From the NCBI GenBank assembly GCA_033439265.1, contig JAVTVX010000004.1, positions 14,087,701 to 14,151,700 of the forward strand: a stretch of 64,000 nt of DNA, read 5' to 3'. The translations under genes and the position numbers were made by a program. Below are positions 10,896 through 23,242 of the stretch, piece by piece; the stretch's first letter is position 1, and every line of letters begins with the position of its first letter. The notes beneath the pieces are model-generated. The model made no database searches. It saw only the letters and a list, made by a program, of their open reading frames with translations, and was not told the DNA's origin. Source of the DNA: Dillenia suffruticosa. Its lineage: Eukaryota > Streptophyta > Magnoliopsida > Dilleniales > Dilleniaceae.

Positions 10896-13800
10896 CAAAG
10901 GCAAAAGTGTGATTGTTTTCTCACTGCAGGTGTGCTTAAAGTCAAGAGAATCTCCCGGCAAGTCTGTGTGGTGCATAGACAGTGGATGCTCAAGATACAT
11001 GACCAGAAACGCATCGAAATTCTCTTATCTTGAAAGCAAGAGAGGAGGAAAAGTTGCATTTGGAGATAATTCAAAAGGAAAAGCTATCGGCATAGGCAAT
11101 ATTGGGGGTAAGTCTTATAAATCTCAAATTCAAAATGTGTTGCTTGTCTCTGGTTTGAAATTTAGCTTATTGAGTGTTAGTCAACTGTGTGATAAAGGCT
11201 ATTCTGTACTGTTTGAAGTTGATGTATGCTCCATTATTGAAAAATCCTCTGGACTTACGAAGTTTACTAGCCATAGAAGAGGAAACATATATTCAATTGA
11301 TCTAGATCTCTTAGAACCCTCAAATGAATCATGTCTAGTTGCAGTGAATAAGAATTCTTCATGGTTATGGCATAGAAGATTAGGATATGCTTGCATGGAC
11401 ATAATTTCAAAATTAGTTAGGAAAGATATAGTTAAGAGTCTTCCAAAATTGAAATTTGAAAAGGACAAATTGTGTGATGCATGTATGAAAGGAAAGCAAA
11501 CAAAAATATCTTTTAAATCTAAAAATTGTGTGTCAACAGGAAGTCTTTTAGAACTTCTTCATATTGATTTGTTTGGACCTACTAGAACTCAAAACTTAGG
11601 AGGAAAATATTATGGTTTTGTAATCATTGATGATTACTCCAGATTTACATGGGTGCTATTTCTTGCCAAAAAGGATGAAACTAGTGAGGCATTCATTAGA
11701 CTATGCAAGAAAAATCAAAATGAGAAGGGAATGACTATTAAGAGCATTAGAAGTGATAATGGCAAGGAATTTGAAAACAAAACCATGGATGAACCATGGA
11801 TGAATTTTGCAATCATTATGGTATTGACTATAACTTCTCAGCTTCTAGGATACCTCAACAAAATAGAGTGGTAGAAAGGAAAAATAGAATCCTCCAAGAA
11901 ATGGCTAGAACAATGTTTTGTGAAAATAATCTACCTAAGTTCTTTTGGGCAGAAGGAGTGAACACATCATGCTACATTTTGAATAAAGCTCAAGTGAGAC
12001 CAATCCTAAAGAAAAACCCTTACGAACTTTACAAAGGAAGGAAACCAAATATAGCATATTTTAGGGTGCTTGGATGCAAATGCTTTGTGTTGAACAATAG
12101 AAAAGAAGCATTAGGAAAATTTGATGCCAAAAGTGATGAAGGAATTTTTCTAGGCTACTCTCTAGCAAGCAAAACTTATAGAGTCTATAATAAAAGGACC
12201 ATGATAGTGGAGGAGTCAATTCACGTAGAACTTGACGAAGAAAATAATATCAATCAAAGAATGTTGGATGATGAAGATGTATCTGAAAAATTAAATGATA
12301 TTAGTTTGTTTGTTGAAATAAATAATCAAAAGGAGGAGTCAAATGATCTCACGGTGCAGGAGGAAAGAAATGAAACACAACAAGAGTAGGAGATCAAATT
12401 CCCTCAAATTAGGAAAGATGTAAATGCAGAAAACATAATTGGGAGCATTAGTTCTGGAGTAAGAACATGATCCGCAATCCACAATCAATGTGAGTATGTG
12501 GCTTTTATTTCTCAGAGTAAACCCAAAAACGTGAATAAAGCTTTAGAAGATGAACATTGGATTATGGCAATGCAAGATGAACTGAATCAGTTTGAAAGAA
12601 ATAAGGTTTGGAATTTGGTGCCTAGACCCATAGATCAAACAGTAATTGGAACCAAATGGGTTTTCATAAATAAGCTCGATGAATTTGGCACAATCACAAG
12701 AAACAAAGCAAGATTAGTGGCCAAAGGTTACAGTCAAGAGGAAGAAATTGATTACGATGAAATGTATGCACTAGTAGCAAGATTAGAAACCATAAGGATG
12801 TTGCTTGCCTTCTCTTGTTTCATGAATTTTAAGTTGTACCAAATGAATGTTAAAAGTGCATTTTTAAATGGGTATTTAAATGAAACAGTGTACTTGAACA
12901 GCCTCCAGGATTTGAAGATCCTAAGTGTCCTAAACATGTGTACAAATTGACCAAAACCTTATATGGACTGAAACAAGCTTCTAGAGCTTGATATGAAAGA
13001 TTAAGTAATTTTTTGACAGAAAATGATTTTGTACGAGGAAAAGTAGATACCACTTTGTTTGTAAAAAAGAGAGATGATAACTTCTTGATCATATAAATAT
13101 ACGTAGATGACATAATATTTGGATCAACTAGCACTAGAATGTGTGAGAAATTTGCAGTCAAAATGTAAGAAAAATTTGAAATGAGCATGATGGGTGAGCT
13201 AAACTACTTTCTTAGTCTACAAATCAAACAATCTGAAAATGGAATCTTCATAAATCAATCAAAATATGAAAGTGATTTAATTAACAGGTTTGGGTTTAGT
13301 GACTGCAAGGGAAATGCAATACCAATGAGTACAAAGATTAAGCTAAACAAAGATGAAAATGGCAAGTCAATTTGCCAAAAGCTTTACAGAAGCTTGATTG
13401 GGTCATTACTCTATCTTACTGCTTCAAGACCTGACATACAATTCAGTGTATGTCTTTGTGCTAAATTTCAGTCAAATCCTAAAGAGTTCCATTTGGTTGC
13501 AGTCAAAAGAATCTTTAAATACTTAAAAGAAACAACACACTTAGGACTTTGGTATGACAGAAATTTAAGTTTCCAACTGCATGGATTTTGTGATACTGAC
13601 TTTGCTGGATGCAAAGTGGATAGAAAAAGCACAAGTGACACTTGTTAATTCTTCAGAAATATGCTGGTATCATGGTCTTCAAAGAAGCAAAGCAGCATGG
13701 CTTTATCAACAACAGAAGCTAAATATGTTTCAGCTAGACAGTACATAGCATAGATTTTTTGGATCAAATACCAAATGAAAGATTACGGGCCAGATTTTGA

Positions 13801-14005
13801 TTGTACACCAATCAAGTATGATAACACAAGTGCAATAAAACTCACAAAGAACCCTGTGCATCACTCAAGAACCAAACACATAGAAGTAAGACATCATTTC
13901 ATTCGAGATCACGTTCTGATGAATGAGATTGTTCTGATGAATGAGATTGTTCTTGAGTACATTGACACTCAAAAACAAAATGTTGATACCTTCACCAAAC
14001 CATGA
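10888..14005 (+). pseudogene. Copia D pol: protease, integrase, RT, RNase H, broken
   Basis: The protease active site is CIDSGCSRYMT (about 10975). The integrase HHCC region has WHRRLGYACM, with the second His changed to Tyr, and CDACMKGKQ. The integrase core shows HIDLFGP, IDDYSRFTW and RSDNGKEF. An 11-bp tandem duplication at 11781-11802 shifts the frame; the integrase continues from 11796 to 12389 in the new frame with QQNRVVERKNR. RT runs from 12498 (KWVFINKLD, ARLVAKGYSQ, MNVKSAFLNG) with a frame change near 12895, then YGLKQASRA, a stop, and an intact YVDD box near 13101. RNase H has CDTDFAGCKVDRKST; an 18-bp in-frame tandem duplication lies at 13913-13948. The end reads DTFTKP, typical of copia pol. 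Confidence 0.9.
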
Positions 14006-14089
14006 GATAAAAATAGGTTCTGTGAGTTAAGAAGGAATTTTGAAATGATAGAAATGAAGAGATAGAGAAGATAGAACGAAAAACAGAGT

Positions 14090-14400
14090 ATTACTCTGAG
14101 AAATAGATACCAGGTCGACCTATTTATCAAGGTATGTCGACAAATTTGACAATGTACAGAGGCATGTCGACCTGATCACGAACCAACACTTGGAACCAAA
14201 CTTAGGAAATGACACATCGACCCATCTTTAAGGATGTCACCTGAAAGGCAGGAAGAAGGCAGGTCGATGCCTCTTTTAGTATGTCAACCTGATCAATCAA
14301 AACAATCAAACAGGTTGTTGTGTACTTAATCCTGTCGACCTGAGACATACCTAATAGAATACCAACAGTCGGCACATCGAGCTATCTAACCCTAATTCCC
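14090..14400. repeat. TCGACC repeats in the pol-ORF spacer of copia D
   Basis: Several copies of GTCGACCTG, GGTCGACCTA and ACATCGACC lie between the end of pol and the additional ORF, of the same type as in the LTRs. They are outside the LTR, so they are not simply a by-product of LTR duplication. Confidence 0.75.
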
Positions 14401-14470
14401 AAAATTCAAACTTTCTCTCTCTCTTTCGAAACTCTAACCTCCGAAATTCGAAAACCCAATTCCTAAATCA

Positions 14471-14479
14471 AAACCCTAA
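14471..14479 (+). promoter_or_regulatory. Telo-box in the leader of the additional ORF
   Basis: AAACCCTAA occurs about 30 bases before the ATG at 14511, in a CT-rich leader (14405-14510) with two further CCCTAA-like motifs. This leader resembles a host-gene 5' UTR more than retroelement sequence. A promoter role is inference. Confidence 0.35.
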
Positions 14480-14510
14480 TCATCCAAATCTTCTCAAGAA
14501 TCGAATCTAG

Positions 14511-15764
14511 ATGGCTTCTAAAATGAAAATAGCCATAAAAAACCCACGAAACCTTCAAAATGACCTACCAAACCGACGGGAAAAGGCAGCTCCTCTTTTG
14601 CATAACCTGCGAAACCAACACCTCCTCCATCGCAACCATTCCCTCAGTTCAGCACCTACGAGTTTCAATCGATTGAACAAAATGACTTATGCGATAGGAT
14701 GTTTTAAAAAAGAAAGGTCAATCACAGTTATTTAATCGATTGGGTGTTCTTAAAAAGGGTTGGGTTCAAGTACGAAGAACATTTAATAGAGGTATGCCCT
14801 TCTTCTCTTTTGAATCCTAACAAGTATACTCATGAAAGAAATGTCAAACTATTTTATAATAACCTAGAAGTCATCTGTGAAGAACCCTTGAATGAGATGC
14901 GAATTACCATTGATGACCTTTTTGTTTCATGTGCATTCAAAAACTTTATGAATGGAAAGGAATTCAATGTGACTCCTAGGAAAATATATGCGGACAATGG
15001 AATTTCCTGGGTCTCTTATGAACAATGTGAACCGTATATGAAATCAAGTTATCTAGACAATGCTAGAGTGGTTTTTGATGATCAGAATCTGTCTGTAGTG
15101 AATACTAATGCTACTAAACTTGACTTTCATGAAATAATCTTTCATTTGATAGTTAGTCATATACTTAGACCGAAAGGAGGCAACTATACCACAATTTCAA
15201 AGGAGAACTTATGGTTAATGGCTTGTATCATTAGTGGAAAGAATCCTGGATTCCATTACATAGTTCCCCATTTTATGATCTCCGCACATAGTTCTGAGAG
15301 TTCTCTCTTGCCCTATGCAAGTATGATAACGGATATATTGTCTAAGAATAAAGTGGTTTTGGAAAAAGACTCAATTGTTGAATTGAGTGATAAGACCTCT
15401 ATCAATGCATCCTCAATGCTAAGGGCACGATGGATAAGCAATGCTAAAGGAGAATGGGTAAGGAAAGAAGGTGGAACAGGAAAGAGACAGGTTGAGGAGA
15501 CTAAGGTTGAGCCTGATGAAGACATAGAGAATGTCCTAAGGAAAGAAAGAAGGACCAAAGAAGGTGAATCCTCTAGCGTACAACCAATCACCCTTCAAAT
15601 GATTTGGGAAAGGCTACAAAATATTAAGAAAAAAACAAACCTTGATTGGTCAGATGGGTTGCTTCAACAGGATGGAACTTTATAGTATCCAAGAGAAATT
15701 GGATACCTTGCTAAAGAAGAAGGGGAAGACAAAGCAAAATCCCAAACCAACGAAGTCAATTTAA
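14511..15764 (+). pseudogene. Additional ORF of copia D, Transposase_32-like plant transposon protein
   Basis: The ATG at 14511 opens a Lys/Arg/Asn-rich N-terminus of 74 codons that ends at a stop. Continuing in another frame, 14744-15685 is a 313-codon ORF. It contains FYNNL near its start, then ITIDDLFVS, LDFHEIIFHLIVSHILRPKG, then ISKENLWLMACIISGKNPGF and SSLLPYASMITDIL. This succession resembles the Transposase_32 (putative plant transposon protein) domain often found with plant retroelements; I recognise it by pattern, not by a search. A Lys/Glu-rich, possibly coiled-coil tail follows, with a final frame change leading to a stop at 15762. SIRE elements often carry an env-like ORF here; I see no signal peptide or membrane segment, so an envelope role is not supported. 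Confidence 0.55.
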
Positions 15765-16472
15765 CTAGGAGTTTGTTTTAATGATTGTGTTTTCAAATCT
15801 TCTAAACTTTGATGCATGTTGGTCTCTTTTGTTTGTTTCATGCATCTTATTGTTTTAATGTATGACTGCTCTTGTTGTTGCTGTATGCATGCTGAATATG
15901 GTTGACTTACTGAAGGGTTTTACTACTGTATCTGAGATGCATATACTGTGACCTGATTTGTATGCTTTGATTAATGGCTTATTTTTGTTTTGTTGATGAC
16001 AAAAGGGGGGAGAAGTATGTGTGTCAATAGTGTGTGTCAATATGTACTTGTATTGAGTGTATAAGTATGTGCTTGCTACATTATGTGCCAACTTTTGAAA
16101 TCCATGGAGGCATGCTCAAATTGAAATGTGCTAAGTGCTGAGTTGAGTGTTACTGTGAAAGTTGTGTGCTGTGAATGTGCTGACACGCATCTGCTGAGCT
16201 GAGTGTGTGCTGGTGTGATTTATGTGTGCAAACTAAAGTTCACATGCAGTAACTAGGTACAAGTGCACATGTGTGATATGGTGATATGTGTGATCACATG
16301 CTGAGAGTGATGAAATGTGTAATGACTACATGTACAGTGTCTACACATTGAGTTAGAAATGTGCTAAGGAGAATGGAATGCTTAATTGAAGTCCATCAAA
16401 GTGCAAACGTCTAGAATTTAGGATTTAAATAGCTAGGCATCATAAATTAAACTCTAGAAGTCTTGTCATCAT
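15765..16472 (+). other. Non-coding 3' part of copia D
   Basis: No ORF of note. It holds a purine-rich AAAAGGGGGGAGAAG at about 16000 that resembles a second polypurine tract, and a GT-rich stretch (16010-16340) with repeated TGTGCTGA and GTGTG units. Confidence 0.6.
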
Positions 16473-16486
16473 AAAAAGAGGGAGAA
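16473..16486 (+). promoter_or_regulatory. Polypurine tract of copia D
   Basis: AAAAAGAGGGAGAA directly abuts the 3' LTR start TGTTAACC, the expected position for priming plus-strand synthesis. Confidence 0.85.
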
Positions 16487-18359
16487 TGTTAACCGGTAAA
16501 GTTTTGATGATGAAAGGTTAGAAGGAAAATAGGTCGAGAAAATAAGAAAACAGTTAGAAAATTCAGAAGTCTACAGTACAGGTCGACATTCTTGAAAAAC
16601 ACATTGACCTGTGACATTCACACATACACACATCGACCCGTTTGTCGCCCTGGTTGACCTGAGTTAAATAATTTCTATAGAAACAAATGTTTGAACACTT
16701 CGACCTATACAAGTACACATCGACCTGCACTATGAATTTATATAAATCAGACATTCCAACACATCGACCTGAGCACAAATCTTATCGACATGAAACTACA
16801 GAAACAGTGACACATCAACTAATTCACCTTAACACATCAACCAATTGCATTTGTGAACAGTGACACATTAACCTATTGGTTAGACACACAACCTGATGAT
16901 ACTTAAGTCAGAAACACACTTCAACCTGTTACTGTGCTTGTCGACCTAGCCAAAACACATCAAACAATTTACTCAAACACTTCGATCAATTAAATAAATG
17001 AATAGTGACACGTCAACCAATTTACTCAGACACATCGACCAATTCAATAAATGAATAGTGACACATCAACCCTTGATGAACACATGTCGACCTATCTCTT
17101 ATGTTTCTAAAACAAACGCACAACAACATAGTAAAAGTCCTGTCGACCTATTGAGACACATCAACCAATTAAATTATCCAGATCTACCAATTTTTATTTG
17201 CACAGTAAGATGTTGATGTATATAGTGAGTTCTGTCGACCTGATGTTCAATTGCTCATTAAAATACATATCGACCTATCAATTTCTTGTCGACACAACTC
17301 ATACACATCAACCAATTAAATTCCATACATTGACTAATTTATTACATGAATAGTAGTATGTTGATGCACTAAATTAGAATTGTCGACCTACCTCTCACAA
17401 AATCAGAAAGATCACACATCGACATGGTTGAAATGATGTTGACCCAAGGAACACATCGACCAATTAAAAATCTCGAGTCCACCAATTTTATTTGGCACAG
17501 TCTCTTGTCGACCCGAAATAGTATTTAGTCAACCTGTTTGTATAAAATACACTAGGAATGATTCAAATTCAGGTCGATGTTCTCAATAGTCTTATCGACT
17601 TGCGTGTGTCAGAATCCAGATCTGCGAAACATTTTTGAACCTATCAGATGGCTTCTTTCTTCGATCTCTGAAATATTTCCTATTCTATCAAAGCTAAATG
17701 TAGAGCGAACAAAGTCTGATTGGCCCATTTAAAAGAGGCGCCAGTAAAAAGAATGAAGCTTCAGCGCGAAGGAAGGAACAATTGCAGGAGCTTTAATGGC
17801 GAAAATTAAATGTCAACGTTCGAATGCAACAATCACCACCAACTCTCAACGGATCGATTCAATGCCCTAATAAATACAGAGAAGCAGAAGATGGTGGTAA
17901 GAAGAAGAGAGACATTACAAGAATTAAAAACTCTATTGAATATACTGTAACAACCAATCTCTGTGCACTTGAAAGTTCTATTTGTATTAAGTGTCTTTTC
18001 GAGATTTTTTTCCTGTCAAATTCAAGGAAAGTAAGCCTCAATTCTTGACTTTCTTTTATAGATTAATTTGAGTGTCAAAGCTTAAGGAGTGTGCGACACT
18101 ACTTTAAGTCTAGAAAATCCCAAAATTCAGTCTATGTGTGATTGAATTGTAGTGTTCAGACGTAACACTATTTGAGGTTTAACTTGAGCCTATAATAAAG
18201 TTTGTAAACTAAGCATTTAGTGAAAAATCCAGGGGGAGTCTACGTACACTGGGTTTGATGGAACCACTATAAAAATTCTTTATGTCTTCCTTACTTGATT
18301 TCATTTACTGTCATAAAGTTTTAAAATTTAGAAATAGTCTAAAATCTAGTTGAATAACA
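16487..18359 (+). repeat. 3' LTR of copia D
   Basis: It matches 7129-9024 with many point differences and a short deletion near the end. It carries the same TCGACC repeat array (about 16575-17595). It is followed directly by the CATAA target duplication at 18360-18364. Confidence 0.92.
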
Positions 18360-18364
18360 CATAA

Positions 18365-20300
18365 TATAGTAAACAAACTCTATATCTATAGTCTCCCTTA
18401 GCCAATCTATCCATTTAAACTGCTTGTATAACTCATACCACATGAAAGAACGTACGTAAATACTTGTTACAAAATCAAAAGTATGGCATAACCACATCAT
18501 ATCTAAAGTACAATATGAAATATGGTCAAAGATAAAATAGGGATTTAAGTCTATAACTCAAGAGTTTCTACCCTATGACTCCCTTCCGACTCTCTAATCA
18601 TCTGAAAATAAAGATAGGCATTAGCATAAGTTGAGAAAATACACTGAAAACCAATAACACGCACAATAGGTATAGGATGCACAACAAGTTCAATATCAAT
18701 ATATAAGGTGCATGAATGATGAGATAACATAGTGAAAAATGCAAATGAAGCTTGAATTGTTTCAAATCATTCTCAAGGAAAAGAGAGTTGTCAACATCTT
18801 TGAATTCATTCTCATTATACTAGTTTTATCTTGTAATTAAATAAAGAAATAGAATGATAAATCAAACTAATGTATGAGGATCCGAAGAGTAAGTCAAAAA
18901 TTGGGATTTCTAAATAAAATCCAGGTTTTTAGGTGAGACATCTCTAACAGTTCACCTGCTTCTAGTTCTAATTAACCTTCATCTACTAGTTTCGCAAAGC
19001 TTTTAAAACTATATATACTAATTACACTCCTTAAACTTTGCCAACAGATTTCGCAAAGTTGTTAGAGAAATAATTAAGTTCTCATTTTTCTTTTTCATTT
19101 CTTTATGATTTTCAGCATGTCATAGCAAATAAAACAATGCTTAACACAAAGTTCATACATATAGTACCATCAAACATTATGTTGAGTCATGTTGGATAAC
19201 CTAACACCTCATTTAACATTTAAGTTGAAATTTAACAAAATTTCCTACATGAATAAATCTTAGTAAATAAGCCATAATTTGAGTTACATATCTTGGATTG
19301 AGGTGATCCAAACGCCTACTTAACGATAAAATACACATTTATGATTATGTCTATTGCTCAATTTCAATCATTCAAAAATACATAACTCTATCAAGTAGCA
19401 ATACAAGATTATGAAAACTGCATGAGCAGTCTTAGTAAAATTAAGATATCTTGATCTACACATATAACATTGAAGTGATTGAAATGTCTATTTAAAACTG
19501 AGATATAGAGCTACAAACTTTTTGTTCAGAGCTCAATCTAATTTAACCTAGAAAGCAACTCAAATTAGACCAAAAATCAGAGTTGAAACAAGGCAGTAGC
19601 TAAAACATAGCAATTTTCTATAGAAAATGTGATACTTCGATAAATCCTTAAAAGTTCATTTCTTTATAAAATTCTTCACGTGATATGTCATTTTAAATTT
19701 CTAGAAATCTATTTTAATTATGAGAAAACCTTACTCAAATTGCAATTATGCAAAAAAAGTTATGTGTCAAAGATTAGGGCATGATCATACTATCAAATAA
19801 GGTAGAATTCCTAAATTTCCATACTTCATGTCCAAAAATGAAAAATTTTCCTTTCTCCTCTACTTTATTCTTATTTTTAAAATGATAGCAATTTACAAAA
19901 TATATTATACATGATCATGATATATCAATTAAACATACACATGCATAGCACTTGCCTCTTTTTTTTTTCTCTTTAAATCTCACTTTCTTTTGGCACCTTC
20001 AACTTTTTTTCTTTTTAGGGTTCTACTCTTGGTTTAAGGGCCCTAATAACTTCCTTGAGCATTTTTTGTGCTAGATATGAGAGATATATATTTATGGAGG
20101 CTTTCATTTTTAAGCTTCCATGGAGTTTTATTTTGAAGTTGAGCACTAAGTTCTTGTGTCTCTCAAGAGAAAAAAGGGATTAGAGAGAGTTTGAGAGAGT
20201 AAGGTCTTAAGGTGATTCTTAGTGGTTAGTGGGGTTCCCCTCTAAATCTTTGTGCTAATATAAAACCAAAACCCAATATTTATTTGTATTAATGTATTGT
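18365..20300 (-). mobile_element. Gypsy-type LTR in minus orientation, right part (LTR 2)
   Basis: This continues the sequence interrupted by copia D. On the minus strand it has a CT-rich early part (about 20180), a region resembling the CTCAC..TGAGTAT segment seen late in the other gypsy LTRs (about 18600-18650), and the line AGAGAGTCGGAAGGGAGTCA nearby. No ORF of note. The right boundary is not resolved; no clear GTGTTACA terminus was found between 20200 and 20600. Confidence 0.4.
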
Positions 20301-20549
20301 ACCCTATCGGGTGAATCTTGGTAGTATAAATTTAAACCACGAAATTAAAAGAATTAACAATTGAAATTGGGCATTGGTGTATGAATATTGAAATCCAAAA
20401 TTTTGGAATCCAATTCCTTGTACCCATTTAGGAGTCCAAAACATGAGTTTTGACTCTTATTTTCTTTTGTTTTCTTCCTTTTTTAGGAAACAAAGCTAGA
20501 AAAGTCAAAAAGAGTATTAAAGAGGACATTTAATGTTACTTTTTCTTGT

Positions 20550-23085
20550 AATGGAGTCACATTTGAAGAAATATAAAAAATGTGGGGTTAGTGTATTTGT
20601 GTGTGCATTAAGCGAGAGAAGGAGAGATAAATTCTTTAACCTTTTATAAGATCTTTATGTGTGTGGGACTAAGAAAGAAAAAGAGTGAGAGAGTGAGACA
20701 TAGAGAGAGAGAGAGAGAGAGAGAGATAAAAGAGCATTTCTCTTCTTTCCAAACCTTAGCCACAAGTTTCATCTCCTTCCTTGACAAATCCACCTCAAAC
20801 TTCATCAAAATCAACATTTAAACTTGAAATAAGATATCCCTATCTATTTATACCTTATACACAACCTCTAGGAAGCATAAAATGATGTCAAAAATGTTTA
20901 GACCAAACTGAAAACATTGAGAGAACAAGGAGGCTGAGTAAGCAAAATGGCAAGTGAATTTTGGAGTTTAAGAAGCTAAGTCTAAGGTAATCTTAAATCT
21001 ATGTTTTAGGTTTTGATTTATCATTGAAATCGTGGTGAATATCATGTTTAATGATCTGAACTTAGAAGAGTGTTGAAAGGTTAGAACAAATATGGAACCC
21101 TTGATTTTCTGTAAACATAACAGTTTGACCTTATTGTGATTTTTTAGTCATAACTTCTTCTGCACATAGGCAAATTGAGTGGGATTTTCTTTTTATGAAA
21201 CTAGACTTCTAGATCTTAAAAATGATGTATAATTTGCTGGATTCTGATAAGAATTGAAATTTTAATAATTTTTCAAAGTGATGTATTTTGTAGAGGAATA
21301 CTTTGTCTCTGCCCTGTTTCGATTACAAATTTGTAGATCTAAGTATCATCTTTAATTTGAAATTTGAATCAAGTAAATTGGACATGTGTAGTGAAAGTTA
21401 TGACCATTTTCTTGTGACTGTGTATATTGGAGTTATACAGTGAGGGCAAACATCATTGAAATGGATCTAGGTTATTAATATAAAAATTATTTTTTCATTT
21501 CTAGTCTTCGAGTAAAATTAGAATCCAAAAATTTTATTCTGAGATATGATCATTCCTCTGAGGTATGCAGGAATTGAAAACTTGTAATATTGATTGAAAT
21601 TGTAGAATTTGGAATGGAAACGAGTGTTAAGTAGAGTTAATGGATACTAAAGTAATAGAGACACATTTTTCATTTGTACCATTATGTATTTAATTTCATG
21701 TTACATTGAATAAAAATCTAATCTTAATTCTATATTGTGATTTATATAATATTTATGCAAAAATCATTCAACTAAAGATAGAGTTGAGGATTTGGACTAG
21801 TGGGAGTGCACACCCTCCCTTAACAGCGAGTGTGACTTTTATGTTTTATTTAAAGAGGAATGATTTTATGTATTTTGAAAATATTATGTTGAAATGTGGT
21901 TTTATAATTTAGTTTGAGTATAATATGTTCTCTTGAAACAATGATATTGGAAATGTAAAATTGACATATTAATGCCACATGATTTACATTATTTGGTTGA
22001 TTGATGTTCATTAAGATAAAGATGAGTATGAGTTGCAAAATGGTTTTTGAATTTAATTGCGAATGAAAATGATATTTTATGGTAACCAATTGTTCATCCA
22101 GCTGTTGTGATTTATTGCTCTCTCATAATCGGCTAGAGTAAGAGCGGTATGAGGGGAGCTGGATATTGGATTTGGATAATTTGATGTAGGGGGTTCACCT
22201 ACCTAACTTTACGGTTGGATAGCCATGAGTCACCAGTGGTGATGTCCAAACTAATGCCAAGGTCGGGATATTTTTAGATAAATGAATAAATAAAAAACCT
22301 TTGTGGATTTAATACTTGACCCCGGTCAAGGAATTGGATTGGAATGTATATTTTTGGAAGTCACAAGTTTTGGAATAAATTGCAACCTATTTTGATATCC
22401 ATTTTGATATCTAATTTGAATATCTATTTTGATATCTATTTTGAATACACATTTTGATGCAAAGAGGAAAGTTTTTCTTTTTTTTTTTAGTGCAATAGTT
22501 TTGAAAATTTTGATTTCTTTTGAAATGATAAAATGAATTTCGTTGTTATAAATTTAGAATATAATCATACTTCCACTCATTTGCATGTATATAGATTTTC
22601 TACTAATTGAGTATGATTATACTCACTTATATCTTTTTCTCTCATATTTTTAAGTTTGTAGTTAGTAAGTACAGTTAAAGGACTTTGTTTTGTGATTTGT
22701 AAGATCCACATTGATCAAAACCATATACTTTGTGTGAGATAGTTCTATTTTGGCTTACTTAATTATAGATATATCCATGGGAAAGGTTAACAGAAGCTGA
22801 ATTTTGTTGTATTATGGATTATTTGTAGAAACTTTATTACTTTTATATATGTACATTCTTATTTTGATTGGTCACTTGTGTTAAAATTATTACAACTTTA
22901 TTTATCTCATTTTGAAAGAGATCTTAAGGATAATGATTTATGATTATAGAGAATTAGCTGAGTATTGAGATTATGTTGATGATAGATTAGCCTTATGGGG
23001 TTTTGGAGTACGTGCCTAGGGTTGCACATAGTTGAAGGCAGCATGACGGTTGTCGTGTGTTCAAGTCCAAGTACTGGGCATGACA
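20550..23085 (+). repeat. 5' LTR of gypsy element B (start approximate)
   Basis: The end is clear: GTACTGGGCATGACA at 23085, followed by a PBS-like site. A TTTTATAAGAT TATA-like box lies near 20645, then a GA-rich tract at 20700 and a CTCACTTAT..TTAAGT region near 22630 like the other gypsy LTRs. The start is unresolved; a TGTAATGG near 20547 is a candidate. No matching 3' LTR is in the window, because B is cut at 26984. Confidence 0.5.
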
Positions 23086-23091
23086 ATTTCA

Positions 23092-23103
23092 TCGGTATCA
23101 GAT
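23092..23103 (+). promoter_or_regulatory. Primer-binding site of element B
   Basis: TCGGTATCAGAT lies seven bases after the LTR end and matches the iMet site TGGTATCAGAGC at most positions. Confidence 0.65.
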
Positions 23104-23242
23104 TTTAGGTTGGTGATAATTTTATTAAAGTATTTTTAAGCTTCCCATGGATCATAGGATAGGCGAGTCTTGTGTACGGTTAGTTAGGTATGCATAGTTT
23201 AATTCATTTCCGTGAACTAAACTTTGTTTTCTTTTATAGTGG

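Larger units (their letters stand above)
7129..18359 (+). mobile_element. Ty1/copia element D (SIRE/Maximus-like), full-length, decayed
   Basis: The element is structurally complete: two LTRs (7129-9024 and 16487-18359) beginning TGTTAACC and ending AATAACA, a PBS-like site right after the 5' LTR, a purine-rich tract right before the 3' LTR, and a perfect 5-bp target duplication CATAA at 7124-7128 and 18360-18364. The order gag, protease, integrase, RT, RNase H identifies copia. The large gag with a coiled coil between two zinc-knuckle-like patches, the size of 11.2 kb, and an additional ORF downstream of pol point to the SIRE/Maximus lineage. LTRs differ at roughly one base in ten over the first 130 bases aligned by eye, so the insertion is old. 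Coding frames carry several stops and frameshifts. Confidence 0.92.

Noticed and set aside
14744-15685. Envelope protein of copia D
   Set aside because: The position fits, but no signal peptide, transmembrane segment or cleavage site is visible; the sequence fits a plant transposon-protein domain better.
20547-20560. TGTAATGGAG as the firm LTR start of element B
   Set aside because: There is no second LTR or target duplication to confirm it, so it is kept only as an approximate boundary.
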